Assembly: GCF_022009635.1 (NCBI RefSeq)
Contig: NZ_CP091716.1
Span: 883,001-947,000, forward strand
DNA length: 64,000 nucleotides
Source: Variovorax paradoxus
GTDB lineage: Bacteria > Pseudomonadota > Gammaproteobacteria > Burkholderiales > Burkholderiaceae_C
Reading direction: 5' to 3'
Shown piece after piece: positions 33,671-41,758 of the stretch; position 1 is the stretch's first letter; each line of letters begins with the position of its first letter. The notes beneath the pieces are model-generated. The model saw only the letters and a program-made list of their open reading frames with translations. It was not told where the DNA came from and did not search any database. A program made the position numbers and the translations under genes.

Positions 33671-34390
33671 CTAGACGCCCAGGTAGCGCGTCCAGAGCGA
33701 CCGGTCGGCATCCAGCGCCGCCGAGTCGCCCTGCCACACCACGCGCCCGCGTTCCAGGATCACATGGCGGTTGGCCAGCGGCAGCAGGCGCTGCACGTAC
33801 TTGTCGACCACCAGGATCGCTTCGCCCTCGGCCTTGAGCGTGGCGATGCAATGCCAGATTTCCTCGCGGATCACCGGTGCGAGGCCTTCGGTGGCTTCGT
33901 CGAGGATCAGCAGGCGCGGGTGCGTTGAGAGAGCCCGCGCGATGGCCAGCATCTGCTGCTCGCCGCCGGAGAGCTGGTTGCCCGCGTTGGCCTTGCGCTC
34001 CGACAGGCGCGGAAAGAGGCCGTAGAGCGCCTGCACCGTCCAGCGTGGCGCGCTGCCGGGGCGCGGCCGCGCGAAGGCTCGCAGGTGCTCGTCGACGCTG
34101 AGGTTCGGGAACACATGCCGCCCCTCGGGCACGATGGCCACGCCGCGCCGTGCGATGGCGTCGGGCTTGTGGCCGCCGATGGCCGCGCCGTCGAAGCGCA
34201 CGTCGCCGCGCATCGGCGCCAGCGTGCCGGTCAGCACCTTCAGCAGCGTGCTCTTGCCCATGCCGTTGCGGCCGAGCAGCGCGAGCACTTCGCCGGGGCG
34301 GATCTCGATGTCGATGCCGAACAGCACCTGGCTCGCGCCGTAGCCGGCCTCGATGGCCTTCGCTTCGAGCAATGTCGTGGCCGTGTTCAT
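33671..34390 (-). CDS. Branched-chain-type ABC ATPase (LivF-like), second liv operon
   Basis: 239 residues. Walker A GRNGMGKST, signature LSGGEQQMLAIARALS, Walker B LLILDEATEGLAP and VVDKYVQ at the switch position. Walker B reads D-E-A rather than D-E-P, a variant seen in urea/branched-chain LivF proteins. Its start overlaps the LivG stop by 4 nt. It ends the second minus-strand operon, convergent with the MFS gene 7 nt away. Confidence 0.93.
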   Translation of the reverse strand: MNTATTLLEAKAIEAGYGASQVLFGIDIEIRPGEVLALLGRNGMGKSTLLKVLTGTLAPMRGDVRFDGAAIGGHKPDAIARRGVAIVPEGRHVFPNLSVDEHLRAFARPRPGSAPRWTVQALYGLFPRLSERKANAGNQLSGGEQQMLAIARALSTHPRLLILDEATEGLAPVIREEIWHCIATLKAEGEAILVVDKYVQRLLPLANRHVILERGRVVWQGDSAALDADRSLWTRYLGV

Positions 34391-35142
34391 GAGTGGCCTT
34401 CCGCTTCGGTGCCGAGGTAGACGGCCTGCACATCGGGGTGGCCCCGCACTTCGTCGGCCGTGCCGCTCATCAGCACCTTGCCCTGCACCAGCACCGTGAG
34501 CCGGTTGGCCAGGCGGAACACGGCGTCCATGTCGTGCTCGATCAGCAGGATGGCCATCGACGCGCGCAGCGATTCGATCAGCTCGACCATGCGCGCGGAT
34601 TCGTCGGGGCCCATGCCGGCCATCGGCTCGTCGAGCAGCAGCAGCTTGGGTTCGGCCGCGAGCGCGAGCGCCACGTCGAGCGCGCGCTGAGCGCCGTGCG
34701 GCAGCGTGCCCGCGATGCGGTCGCGTTCGCCGCCCAGCCCCACGCGGTCGGCCAGTGCCACTGCGCGGTCGATCAGGTCATGCTCCTTCGCGCGCGGCGC
34801 CATGAAGCGCAGGCTGCTGCCCGCATGGGCCTGCGCGGCGAGCATGAGGTTGTCGTGCACCGTTTCCTTGGCGAACACGCGCGTCACCTGGAAGCAGCGC
34901 GACATGCCGGCGGCCACGCGCTGGTGGTCTTTCAGCGAGGTGATGTCTTTCTCGTCGAGCAGCAGGCGGCCGGCGTCGGCCTTCAGCAGCCCGGTGATGA
35001 GGTTCACCAGCGTGGTCTTGCCCGCGCCGTTCGGCCCGATGAGCGCATGCACTTCGCCGCGCTCCACCGTGAGGTTCACATGGTCGGTCGCCAGCAGGCC
35101 GCCGAAGCGCTTGACCAACCCTTCGATTCTGAAAAGGCTCAT
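34387..35142 (-). CDS. Branched-chain-type ABC ATPase (LivG-like), second liv operon
   Basis: 251 residues. Walker A GPNGAGKTT, Q-loop in SRCFQVTRVF, Walker B KLLLLDEPMAGMGP and switch His in LLIEHDMDAVF. The signature is LPHGAQRALDVALALA, the usual LivG departure from LSGGQ. Overlaps both neighbours by 4 nt (ATGA), so all four membrane/ATPase subunits are tightly coupled. Confidence 0.94.
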   Translation of the reverse strand: MSLFRIEGLVKRFGGLLATDHVNLTVERGEVHALIGPNGAGKTTLVNLITGLLKADAGRLLLDEKDITSLKDHQRVAAGMSRCFQVTRVFAKETVHDNLMLAAQAHAGSSLRFMAPRAKEHDLIDRAVALADRVGLGGERDRIAGTLPHGAQRALDVALALAAEPKLLLLDEPMAGMGPDESARMVELIESLRASMAILLIEHDMDAVFRLANRLTVLVQGKVLMSGTADEVRGHPDVQAVYLGTEAEGHS

Positions 35143-36128
35143 GGTGTCGTCTTGCTCCCTTGCCCCTCAGGGGAGAGGGTCGGGGTGAGAGGCAAGCGGC
35201 GCCTGTACAACGCGGCCAAACCTTTGGGCGCCCACAACGCAACGGCGATCAGCAGCAACCCGAGCGGCATGTGCCAATGCTCCGTGTGCTGCTTGAGCAC
35301 TTCCTCGAGCACCAGCCACACGACAGCCCCCACGGGCCCGCCCCAGCTGCGCCCCAGCCCGCCGATGACCACCATCACCAGCAGCGTGGCCGACTGCGTC
35401 CAGTGCATCGTCGCCGGGCTCACGAAACCGTTGCCGCCGGCCAGCAGCGCGCCCGCCAGCCCCGCGATGGCACCGGCAATCGCGAACGCCACCAGCTGCA
35501 GCCGGAACACCGGATAGCCCAGCGCCCGCATGCGCGTCTCGTTGTCGCGGATGCCCATCAGCGCATGGCCGAAGCGCGATCGGGTCGCGCGGTGCAGCCA
35601 CCACAGCGCGAGCGCGACGATCGCCAGCACCACCCAGTAGAAGTTCGATTCGTTGCCCAAGTCGAGGCCGGGCAGCAGCGTGGGGCGCGACATCAGCGTG
35701 TAGCCGTCGTCGCCGCCATAGCGGCGCAGCGACACCACCACGAAGTACAGCATCTGCGCGAAGGCCAGCGTGGTCATGATGAAGTACACGCCGCGCGTGC
35801 GCAGCGCCACCGTGCCGATCAGCGCCGCGACCAGGCCGGCCACGAGCGCGGCCGCCGGCCACATGATCCAGCCCGACATCACGCCCGCGTCGCTGAGCGC
35901 CACCACCGTGTACGCGCCCATGCCGATGAAGCCCGCATGCCCGAGCGCGACCATGCCGCCGAAGCCGAGGATGAAATTGAGGCTCGCGGCAGCCAGCGCC
36001 ACGATGAGCACGCGCCGCACGAAGCCGATGTAGAACTCGAGCCCGAATAGAGGCGCGATCAGTGGGAACGCCGCGAGCAGCACAAGGAGCAGCCCGAGGC
36101 CGATGTAGCGTGAGGGTGAGGTCTTCAT
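35139..36128 (-). CDS. Branched-chain-type ABC permease (LivM-like) with REP-derived tail
   Basis: 329 residues. LivM core: LNFILGFGGMVALGHAGFIGMGAY (about residues 50-73), LRTRGVYFIMTTLAFAQMLY and the EAA loop RDNETRMRALGYPVFRLQL. The last residues, RRLPLTPTLSPEGQGSKTTP, are not family sequence: PLTPTLSPEG is the translation of a widespread intergenic palindromic repeat, so the natural C-terminus has been extended by that element. Confidence 0.93.
   Translation of the reverse strand: MKTSPSRYIGLGLLLVLLAAFPLIAPLFGLEFYIGFVRRVLIVALAAASLNFILGFGGMVALGHAGFIGMGAYTVVALSDAGVMSGWIMWPAAALVAGLVAALIGTVALRTRGVYFIMTTLAFAQMLYFVVVSLRRYGGDDGYTLMSRPTLLPGLDLGNESNFYWVVLAIVALALWWLHRATRSRFGHALMGIRDNETRMRALGYPVFRLQLVAFAIAGAIAGLAGALLAGGNGFVSPATMHWTQSATLLVMVVIGGLGRSWGGPVGAVVWLVLEEVLKQHTEHWHMPLGLLLIAVALWAPKGLAALYRRRLPLTPTLSPEGQGSKTTP
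35155..35195. repeat. REP-like palindromic element at the LivM/LivG junction
   Basis: The segment CCCCTCAGGGGAGAGGG (35164-35180) and GTCGGGGTGAGAGG after it form the familiar CTCACCCC-type repeat found between genes in many proteobacteria. Here it sits inside the coding end of LivM, upstream of the LivG start at 35142, and is translated as PLTPTLSPEG. Confidence 0.65.
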
Positions 36129-37045
36129 GCGCGTGCCGAGAAGAGCCCGGAGGGCCGGAAGATGAGCACCACCACCATCAGCGCGTACATCGCGACCTCG
36201 GCGAACAGCGGCCCCAGGTCGGCCGCCGTGGCCGGCGGCAAGGTGGCGCGCAGCAGCATCGGCACGAAGGCCCGCCCCACGGTATCGACCACGCCCACCA
36301 GCAGTGCGGCCACGAAGGCGCCGCGCACCGAACCGATGCCGCCGATCACCAGCACCACCAGCGCCGGGATCAATATGGCTTCGCCCATGCCGACCTGCAC
36401 CGCGACGATGGGGCCCATCAGCGCGCCGGCCAGCGCCGCCAGCGCGGCACCCAGCAGGAACACGCCGTTGAAGATGCGGCCCACGCGCACGCCCATCAGC
36501 TCGGCCATCGGCCGGTCGGACGCGCCCGCGCGCACCCGCATGCCGATGCGCGTGTGGTTCACCAGCAGGTACAGCGCCAGCGCCACCAGCAGGCCGCCCG
36601 CCAGGATCACCAGGCGGTAGGCCGGGTAGGGCAGCCCGTCCATGAGCTGCACCGGACCCGAGAGCGCGGCCGGCGTCGGCGCCATCACCGGCGACGGGCC
36701 CCAGGCCATCGTCACGATGTCGTCGGCCACCAGGATCACGCCGAAGGTGGCGAGCACCTGCGCCAGATGGTCGCGCGTGTAGAGGCGACGCATCAGCAGC
36801 ACCTCGAGCAGCAGCGCCACCACCACCGTGACCGCCACCGCGATGACGATGGCGGCGGCGAACGAGCCGGTGCGCGTGTGCGCCTCGGCCGCCACGTAGG
36901 CGCCCGCCATGAACAGCGAGCCGTGCGCCAGGTTCAGCACGTCCATGATGCCGAACACCAGCGTGAGCCCGGCCGCCAGCAGGAACAGCATCAGCCCGTA
37001 GCCGAGGCCGTTGAGCAGCTGCTCGAGAACAAGAATTCCACTCAT
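36125..37045 (-). CDS. Branched-chain-type ABC permease (LivH-like), second liv operon
   Basis: 306 residues, about eight hydrophobic helices. N-terminal QLLNGLGYGLMLFLLAAGLTLVFGIMDVLNLAHGSLFM is the LivH start, and the EAA loop is VRAGASDRPMAELMGVRVGR. First of the four overlapping permease/ATPase genes; it lies 130 nt downstream of its receptor gene, with a repeat-like segment between them that might reduce downstream expression. Confidence 0.93.
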   Translation of the reverse strand: MSGILVLEQLLNGLGYGLMLFLLAAGLTLVFGIMDVLNLAHGSLFMAGAYVAAEAHTRTGSFAAAIVIAVAVTVVVALLLEVLLMRRLYTRDHLAQVLATFGVILVADDIVTMAWGPSPVMAPTPAALSGPVQLMDGLPYPAYRLVILAGGLLVALALYLLVNHTRIGMRVRAGASDRPMAELMGVRVGRIFNGVFLLGAALAALAGALMGPIVAVQVGMGEAILIPALVVLVIGGIGSVRGAFVAALLVGVVDTVGRAFVPMLLRATLPPATAADLGPLFAEVAMYALMVVVLIFRPSGLFSARA

Positions 37046-37175
37046 AGGATCAACAGGGTTGCCCGCATTTCATTCGGTGAACACCGAGGAACCGGCTTCG
37101 CCGGGCCTCAGGTGTTGCCCCCGGCAGGGGGAAGGCGAAGCGGACACGAAGTGCCGCGCAGCCTGGGGGCGAGCC
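37046..37175. repeat. Intergenic repeat-like segment with several short hairpins
   Basis: Between the receptor and LivH genes are TCGGTG-AA-CACCGA, CCGGC-TTC-GCCGG and CCCC/GGGG arms, then a GGCGAAGCGGACACGAAGTG block. I recall this type of sequence recurring between genes in Comamonadaceae. On the operon strand the hairpins follow the receptor stop and could stabilise its mRNA. Confidence 0.4.
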
Positions 37176-38381
37176 TTATTTCAGCGGGCACTTGTCGGCG
37201 TAGCTGTCGCCGTAGTTGGTCAAGACCGTGTTGATCAGCTTGTTCGTGACCTTGCCCTGCGCATCCTTGCCGATCACGCGCAGGTAGAAGTTCTCGATGG
37301 GGTAGTGGTTGTTGGCGTACTTGAAGCTGCCGCGCGTCGAGGCGTAGTTGGCTTTCTTCAGTGCGGCGATGACGGCTTCGCGGTTCTGCGCGTTGCCGCC
37401 GGATTGCTTCACGGCCGCGTCCATCGCGAGGATGGCGTCATAGGCCTGCGCCGCGTACACCGACGGATAGCGGCCGTTGTATTCCTTGCGGAACGCGGCC
37501 ACGAAGGCCTTGTTGGCGGGGTTGTCGAGGTCGTGCGCCCAGTGCGATGTGTTGAACAGGCCGAGCATCGGCTCGCCCACGGCGCCGATCACGTCTTCGT
37601 CGGCAGAGAAGCCGCTGGTCACCAGCGTGATGTCCTTCGACAGGCCCGCGCCCACGAACTGCTTGATGAAGTTGATGCCCATCGCGCCGGGCAGGAAGAA
37701 GTAGATGGAGTCGGGCTTGGCCGCGCGCAGCTGCGCGAGCTCGGCGGCGTAGTCGATCTGGCCGAGCTTGGTGTAGAGCTCGTCGGCCACCTGGCCCTTG
37801 AACTGGCGCTTGAAGCCGCCCAGCGCGTCCTTGCCGGCCGGGTAGTTGGGCGCGATCAGCACGATCTTCTTGAACGCGCGGTCTTGCGCGAACTTGCCCG
37901 CGGCTTCGTGGAACTGGTCGTTCTGGTAGGCGGTGCCGAAGAAGTAGGCGTTGCACTGCGCACCCGCGAACTGGCTGGGGCCCGCGTTGGCCGACAGGTA
38001 CGGCACCTTGGCGTTGAACAGCGTCGGGCCCACGGCCAGCGCCACGTTGGAGCCGATGGGACCGCTGAAGAGGTCGATCTTGTCGCGCTGGATCATGCGG
38101 TCGACCAGCTGCTTGGCCTGGTCGGGGCTGCCGGCCATGTCGGCCTGCACGAACTCCACGTCCTGTCCGCCGAGCTTTCCGCCCAGCTGCTTGATGCCCA
38201 GCGCGAAGCCGTCGCGCGCTTCGGCGCCCAGCGCCGCGAACGGCCCCGAGATGTCGAGGGCCAGGCCCACCTTGACGGGCGCGGCCACGGCCTGCACGGC
38301 GGTGCCAAGGGCGGCGCCGCAGAGCAGCAGCGACAGCAGGGTGCGCGGCAGCGCGGGCGACTTCGGGGACAGATGGCTCAT
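37176..38381 (-). CDS. Branched-chain-type ABC substrate-binding protein, second liv operon
   Basis: 401 residues from the ATG at 38381, preceded by GGAGAA. Signal peptide about 34 residues (LLSLLLCGAALGTAVQAVAA). Mature start APVKVGLALDISGPFAALG is the type I binding-protein fold; GGQDVEFVQADMAGSPDQAK, GSNVALAVGPTLF and FNTSHWAHDLDN follow. Two Cys (in AQCNAYF and the C-terminal DKCPLK) could form a disulfide. Ligand unknown; relatives bind aromatic acids as often as amino acids. Confidence 0.92.
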   Translation of the reverse strand: MSHLSPKSPALPRTLLSLLLCGAALGTAVQAVAAPVKVGLALDISGPFAALGAEARDGFALGIKQLGGKLGGQDVEFVQADMAGSPDQAKQLVDRMIQRDKIDLFSGPIGSNVALAVGPTLFNAKVPYLSANAGPSQFAGAQCNAYFFGTAYQNDQFHEAAGKFAQDRAFKKIVLIAPNYPAGKDALGGFKRQFKGQVADELYTKLGQIDYAAELAQLRAAKPDSIYFFLPGAMGINFIKQFVGAGLSKDITLVTSGFSADEDVIGAVGEPMLGLFNTSHWAHDLDNPANKAFVAAFRKEYNGRYPSVYAAQAYDAILAMDAAVKQSGGNAQNREAVIAALKKANYASTRGSFKYANNHYPIENFYLRVIGKDAQGKVTNKLINTVLTNYGDSYADKCPLK

Positions 38382-38457
38382 GGGTTCTCCGGCGTGGAAG
38401 GATGAAACGACGCACCGGCGCCGCGTTGGCGGCAGCGGAGGCATCGAACCGTTGATA

Positions 38458-38492
38458 GCTAAATACTTTAGCCATAAACAATTCGGTGTCAA
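38458..38492 (-). promoter_or_regulatory. Sigma70-like promoter and overlapping palindrome of the second liv operon
   Basis: On the minus strand TTGACA (plus 38487-38492) is followed 16 nt later by TAAAGT (plus 38465-38470), a 4/6 match to TATAAT. The -10 lies within GCTAAA-TAC-TTTAGC (38458-38472), a perfect inverted repeat that could be an operator. The receptor start is about 75 nt downstream. Confidence 0.6.
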
Positions 38493-38545
38493 CGGTACTA
38501 GCACGAATGGTGCCAGTGCGCCGTGTCCCTTCGCCTTGCTTCCCT

Positions 38546-38872
<327 letters not shown>

Positions 38873-38992
38873 TCATGGTCCCGGTGTGAGAATCGCCGGC
38901 TTGTCGTTCATGCCGGAGGCAGAGCCATTCCCCCGATCGATCCCGCCCGCTTTGCCGACTGGCTGCGCCGCCTGCCGCTCGCGTCGTGGCTG

Positions 38993-41020
38993 TTGTTGTT
39001 GCTGCTGCTCGGCATGTGGGCTGCGCCCGCCTTTCCCGCGCATGCCGCGCGCGTGGACGACGGCGACGGCCTCGCGCAGCCGTTCAGCCTCGCGTCTTCG
39101 CTCGAGGTGCTGCGCGGTCCGCGCGACGCGCTGCCCGAGCAGGAGGTGCTGTCGGGTCGACGCGATGCCGACTTCACCCCGGCCGACCCGGACGCCGGCC
39201 CGCTGGCATGCGCGCAGGGCACCGTGTGCTGGGTCCGCTTCTCGCTGGCCCGCACCGACCTGGCGCCCGACGACTGGCTGCTGCGCGTGCGCACGGTGCG
39301 CCCGGGCTCGGTGGAGCTGTACGAACCGAAGGAAGCCGGCGCTTACGAACAAAGCCTCACCGGCCGGCAGTTCCCGCTGAACTGGCGCTTCGCGACCACC
39401 GATCTGTTCTTTCCGCTGAACCTGCCGACATCGCCGACCACCTACTACCTGCGGCTGGACGACACGCCCAGCGCCGACGGCTTTTCGCTGTTCCAGAGCG
39501 GCGGCTTCGAGCGCCAGCAGCGCCAGTACGGCGCCTACCTCAACATCAGCATGGGCGTGGCCTTCGCGCTGCTGGTGATCAACCTGGTGTTCTGGCGCTG
39601 GCTGCGCGACACACTGTTCCTGCACTTCGCGTTCGTCATGTGCGCGGCCGTGCTGCTGCATGCGTGGCAGACCGTTCCGTCGACCTGGGAGCCGCAGCGG
39701 CTTGGCGACCTCGGCCTGCGCGCGGCGCTGCAGGGGCTGATGCAGGCGGCCATCGTGCTGTTCGTCGCGCGCCTGTTCGAGCTGAGAAGGCACATGCCGG
39801 GTGCATGGTGCACCGCGCAGGCCTTTGCGGTGCTCAACCTGCTGATAGGCGCCACCGCATGGGCCGGGCATCACGAGCCGCTGGAATTCTGGGTGGCCGT
39901 CATCGATCTTGCGGGGCTGGGCGGATCGGTGCTGGTGGCGGGCTGGTTGCTGTTCGTGCGGCGGCAGTGGCAGTTCGCGTGGCCGGCGGTGCTCACGCTG
40001 TTCCTGGCCTTTTCCAGCGGGCTCGGCCGGCTGCAGTGGCTGGGGTGGGTCGATGTCGGGCCCGACGAAGGGCTGGGCGTGACCTGGGCCGCGGTGCGTC
40101 TGGCCTACATGCTGCTGCTCGCCATCGTGGTGGCCGACCGCACCCGCCAGGCCGAGATGCTGTTGCGCGCCGCGCGCGGCCGCGCGCTCGAAGACGCCCT
40201 GCGCGCCGAGCGCCAGCTCGAAGACAAGGTGCATGAGCGCACCCAGGCGCTGGGCCGCAGCAATGCGCAGCTCGCGGCCGAGATCGAGGGCCGCCGGCTC
40301 GCCGAGGCCAGCCTGCAGCGCGCGCTGGCCTCGGAGCGCGAGGCCATGCAGCAGCAGCGCCAGTTCGTGTCGCTGGTGTCGCATGAATTCCGCACGCCGC
40401 TCGCGGTGATCGACGCCACCGCGCAGTCGATCGCGTTGCCGGGCGTGGAGATCCAGCCCCGCCTGGCCAAGATCCGGCGCGCGGTGCAGCGGCTCACGCT
40501 GCTGGTGGTCAACTGCCTGGCCGACGACCGCTTTCATGCCGAGGGCGCGGCGCTGAAGGTGGAGCGCGTCGACCTGCGCGCGCTGGTCGAGCGGCTCGTG
40601 CAGGCCTTCGGGCCGACCGACCGCGCGCGCATCCGCTTCTCGCTGCCCGCGTGCGAGGCCTGGACCGACGGCGACGCCGCGCTGCTGGAGATCGCGCTGC
40701 ACAACCTTGTGCAAAATGCCGTGCACTATTCACCCGCCGAGTGCGACGTGCGCGTCAGCCTCGCACTGGTCGAAGGCGGCATGGCCCGCGTGGATGTCGA
40801 GGACTTCGGCAGCGGCATTCCGCCGGATGAGCAAGCCAGGATTTTCGAGAGATTTTTCCGTGGAACGAGTTCGAGAAAAGCGAGCGGCACCGGCCTGGGG
40901 CTGTTCCTGTGCAGCGAGATCGCGCGCGCGCACGGCGGTTCTGCCGTGCTGCTGCGCTCGGGGCCGCAAGGCAGCGTCTTCCGTGTCGAGGTGCCCATGA
41001 GCGGGGCGCGTTCCACATGA
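38993..41020 (+). CDS. 7TMR-DISM-type sensor histidine kinase
   Basis: About 675 residues from a TTG at 38993. An extracellular beta-sandwich (7TMR-DISMED2-like, residues about 40-175), seven hydrophobic segments (about 180-385), a coiled coil and a HisKA/HATPase core follow. H-box LVSHEFRTPLAV, N-box LHNLVQNAVHYSP, G1 DFGSGIPPDE and G2 GTGLGLFLC are intact. The true start is uncertain: a GGAGG at 38915-38919 precedes an in-frame ATT at 38927 that would add 22 residues and complete the signal peptide. Its stop overlaps the response regulator start (ATGA). Confidence 0.92.
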   Translation: MLLLLLGMWAAPAFPAHAARVDDGDGLAQPFSLASSLEVLRGPRDALPEQEVLSGRRDADFTPADPDAGPLACAQGTVCWVRFSLARTDLAPDDWLLRVRTVRPGSVELYEPKEAGAYEQSLTGRQFPLNWRFATTDLFFPLNLPTSPTTYYLRLDDTPSADGFSLFQSGGFERQQRQYGAYLNISMGVAFALLVINLVFWRWLRDTLFLHFAFVMCAAVLLHAWQTVPSTWEPQRLGDLGLRAALQGLMQAAIVLFVARLFELRRHMPGAWCTAQAFAVLNLLIGATAWAGHHEPLEFWVAVIDLAGLGGSVLVAGWLLFVRRQWQFAWPAVLTLFLAFSSGLGRLQWLGWVDVGPDEGLGVTWAAVRLAYMLLLAIVVADRTRQAEMLLRAARGRALEDALRAERQLEDKVHERTQALGRSNAQLAAEIEGRRLAEASLQRALASEREAMQQQRQFVSLVSHEFRTPLAVIDATAQSIALPGVEIQPRLAKIRRAVQRLTLLVVNCLADDRFHAEGAALKVERVDLRALVERLVQAFGPTDRARIRFSLPACEAWTDGDAALLEIALHNLVQNAVHYSPAECDVRVSLALVEGGMARVDVEDFGSGIPPDEQARIFERFFRGTSSRKASGTGLGLFLCSEIARAHGGSAVLLRSGPQGSVFRVEVPMSGARST

Positions 41021-41730
41021 AGCCGCTGCGCGTCTACCTGGTCGAGGACGACGAAGACCTGCGCGAAGAGATGGTGCTGCTGCTCAGCCGAACCGGCCTC
41101 GAAGTGCAGGGCGTGGCCGACGCCCCGGCCTTCTACAAGGCCCATGCGCTCGCGCCCTGCGACGTGGCGGTGCTCGACATCGCGCTGAACGGCGAGGACG
41201 GCCTGTCCATCGCGTCGAACCTGCGTGCCACCGGGCCCATCGGCATCGTGATGGCGTCCGCCCGCGGCGCGGTGCATGACCGACTCGAGGCCCTGCACGA
41301 AGGCGCCGACGCCTACATGGTCAAGCCGATCCACATCGAGGAGCTGGTCGCGACCGTCCGCACGCTGGGCAGCCGCGTGCGCGCGATGATGCCGGCGCAT
41401 GCCGAGCGGCCCGCGGCGGTGAGCGCGCCGCCGCCTCCCGCGCCGCCGCGCTGGCAGCTGACCGAAGGCGACTGGGTGCTGTGCGACCCGGCCGGGCGTG
41501 CGCTGAAGCTCACCACCACCGAGCGCGCCTTCCTCGCCTGCCTGCTGCGCGAAGACGGCAAGGTCGTGAGCCGCGAAGAACTGTTCATCGGCATGGACGT
41601 CGCACCGCACGACACCGACCCGAAGCGGCTGGACGTCATCGTCAGCCGCCTTCGCCGCAAGGCCATGCAGGCCGGCCTGCGGCTGCCGCTGCACGCGGTG
41701 CGCGGCGCCGGCTTCCAGTTCATCCGGTAG
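41017..41730 (+). CDS. OmpR-family response regulator, partner of the 7TMR kinase
   Basis: 237 residues. Receiver domain with acidic pocket EDDED (10-14), phosphoacceptor Asp54 in VAVLDIALNGEDG and Lys in YMVKPIH. A Pro-rich linker (SAPPPPAPPRW) joins a winged-helix DNA-binding domain: LTTTERAFLACLLREDGKVVS, and KRLDVIVSRLRRKAMQAG as recognition region. The 4-nt overlap with the kinase gene identifies them as a pair. Targets unknown; the giant secreted protein gene lies convergent 28 nt away. Confidence 0.94.
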   Translation: MKPLRVYLVEDDEDLREEMVLLLSRTGLEVQGVADAPAFYKAHALAPCDVAVLDIALNGEDGLSIASNLRATGPIGIVMASARGAVHDRLEALHEGADAYMVKPIHIEELVATVRTLGSRVRAMMPAHAERPAAVSAPPPPAPPRWQLTEGDWVLCDPAGRALKLTTTERAFLACLLREDGKVVSREELFIGMDVAPHDTDPKRLDVIVSRLRRKAMQAGLRLPLHAVRGAGFQFIR

Positions 41731-41758
41731 CCGGCGCGCGCCGCGCGGCCGCGGCCCG

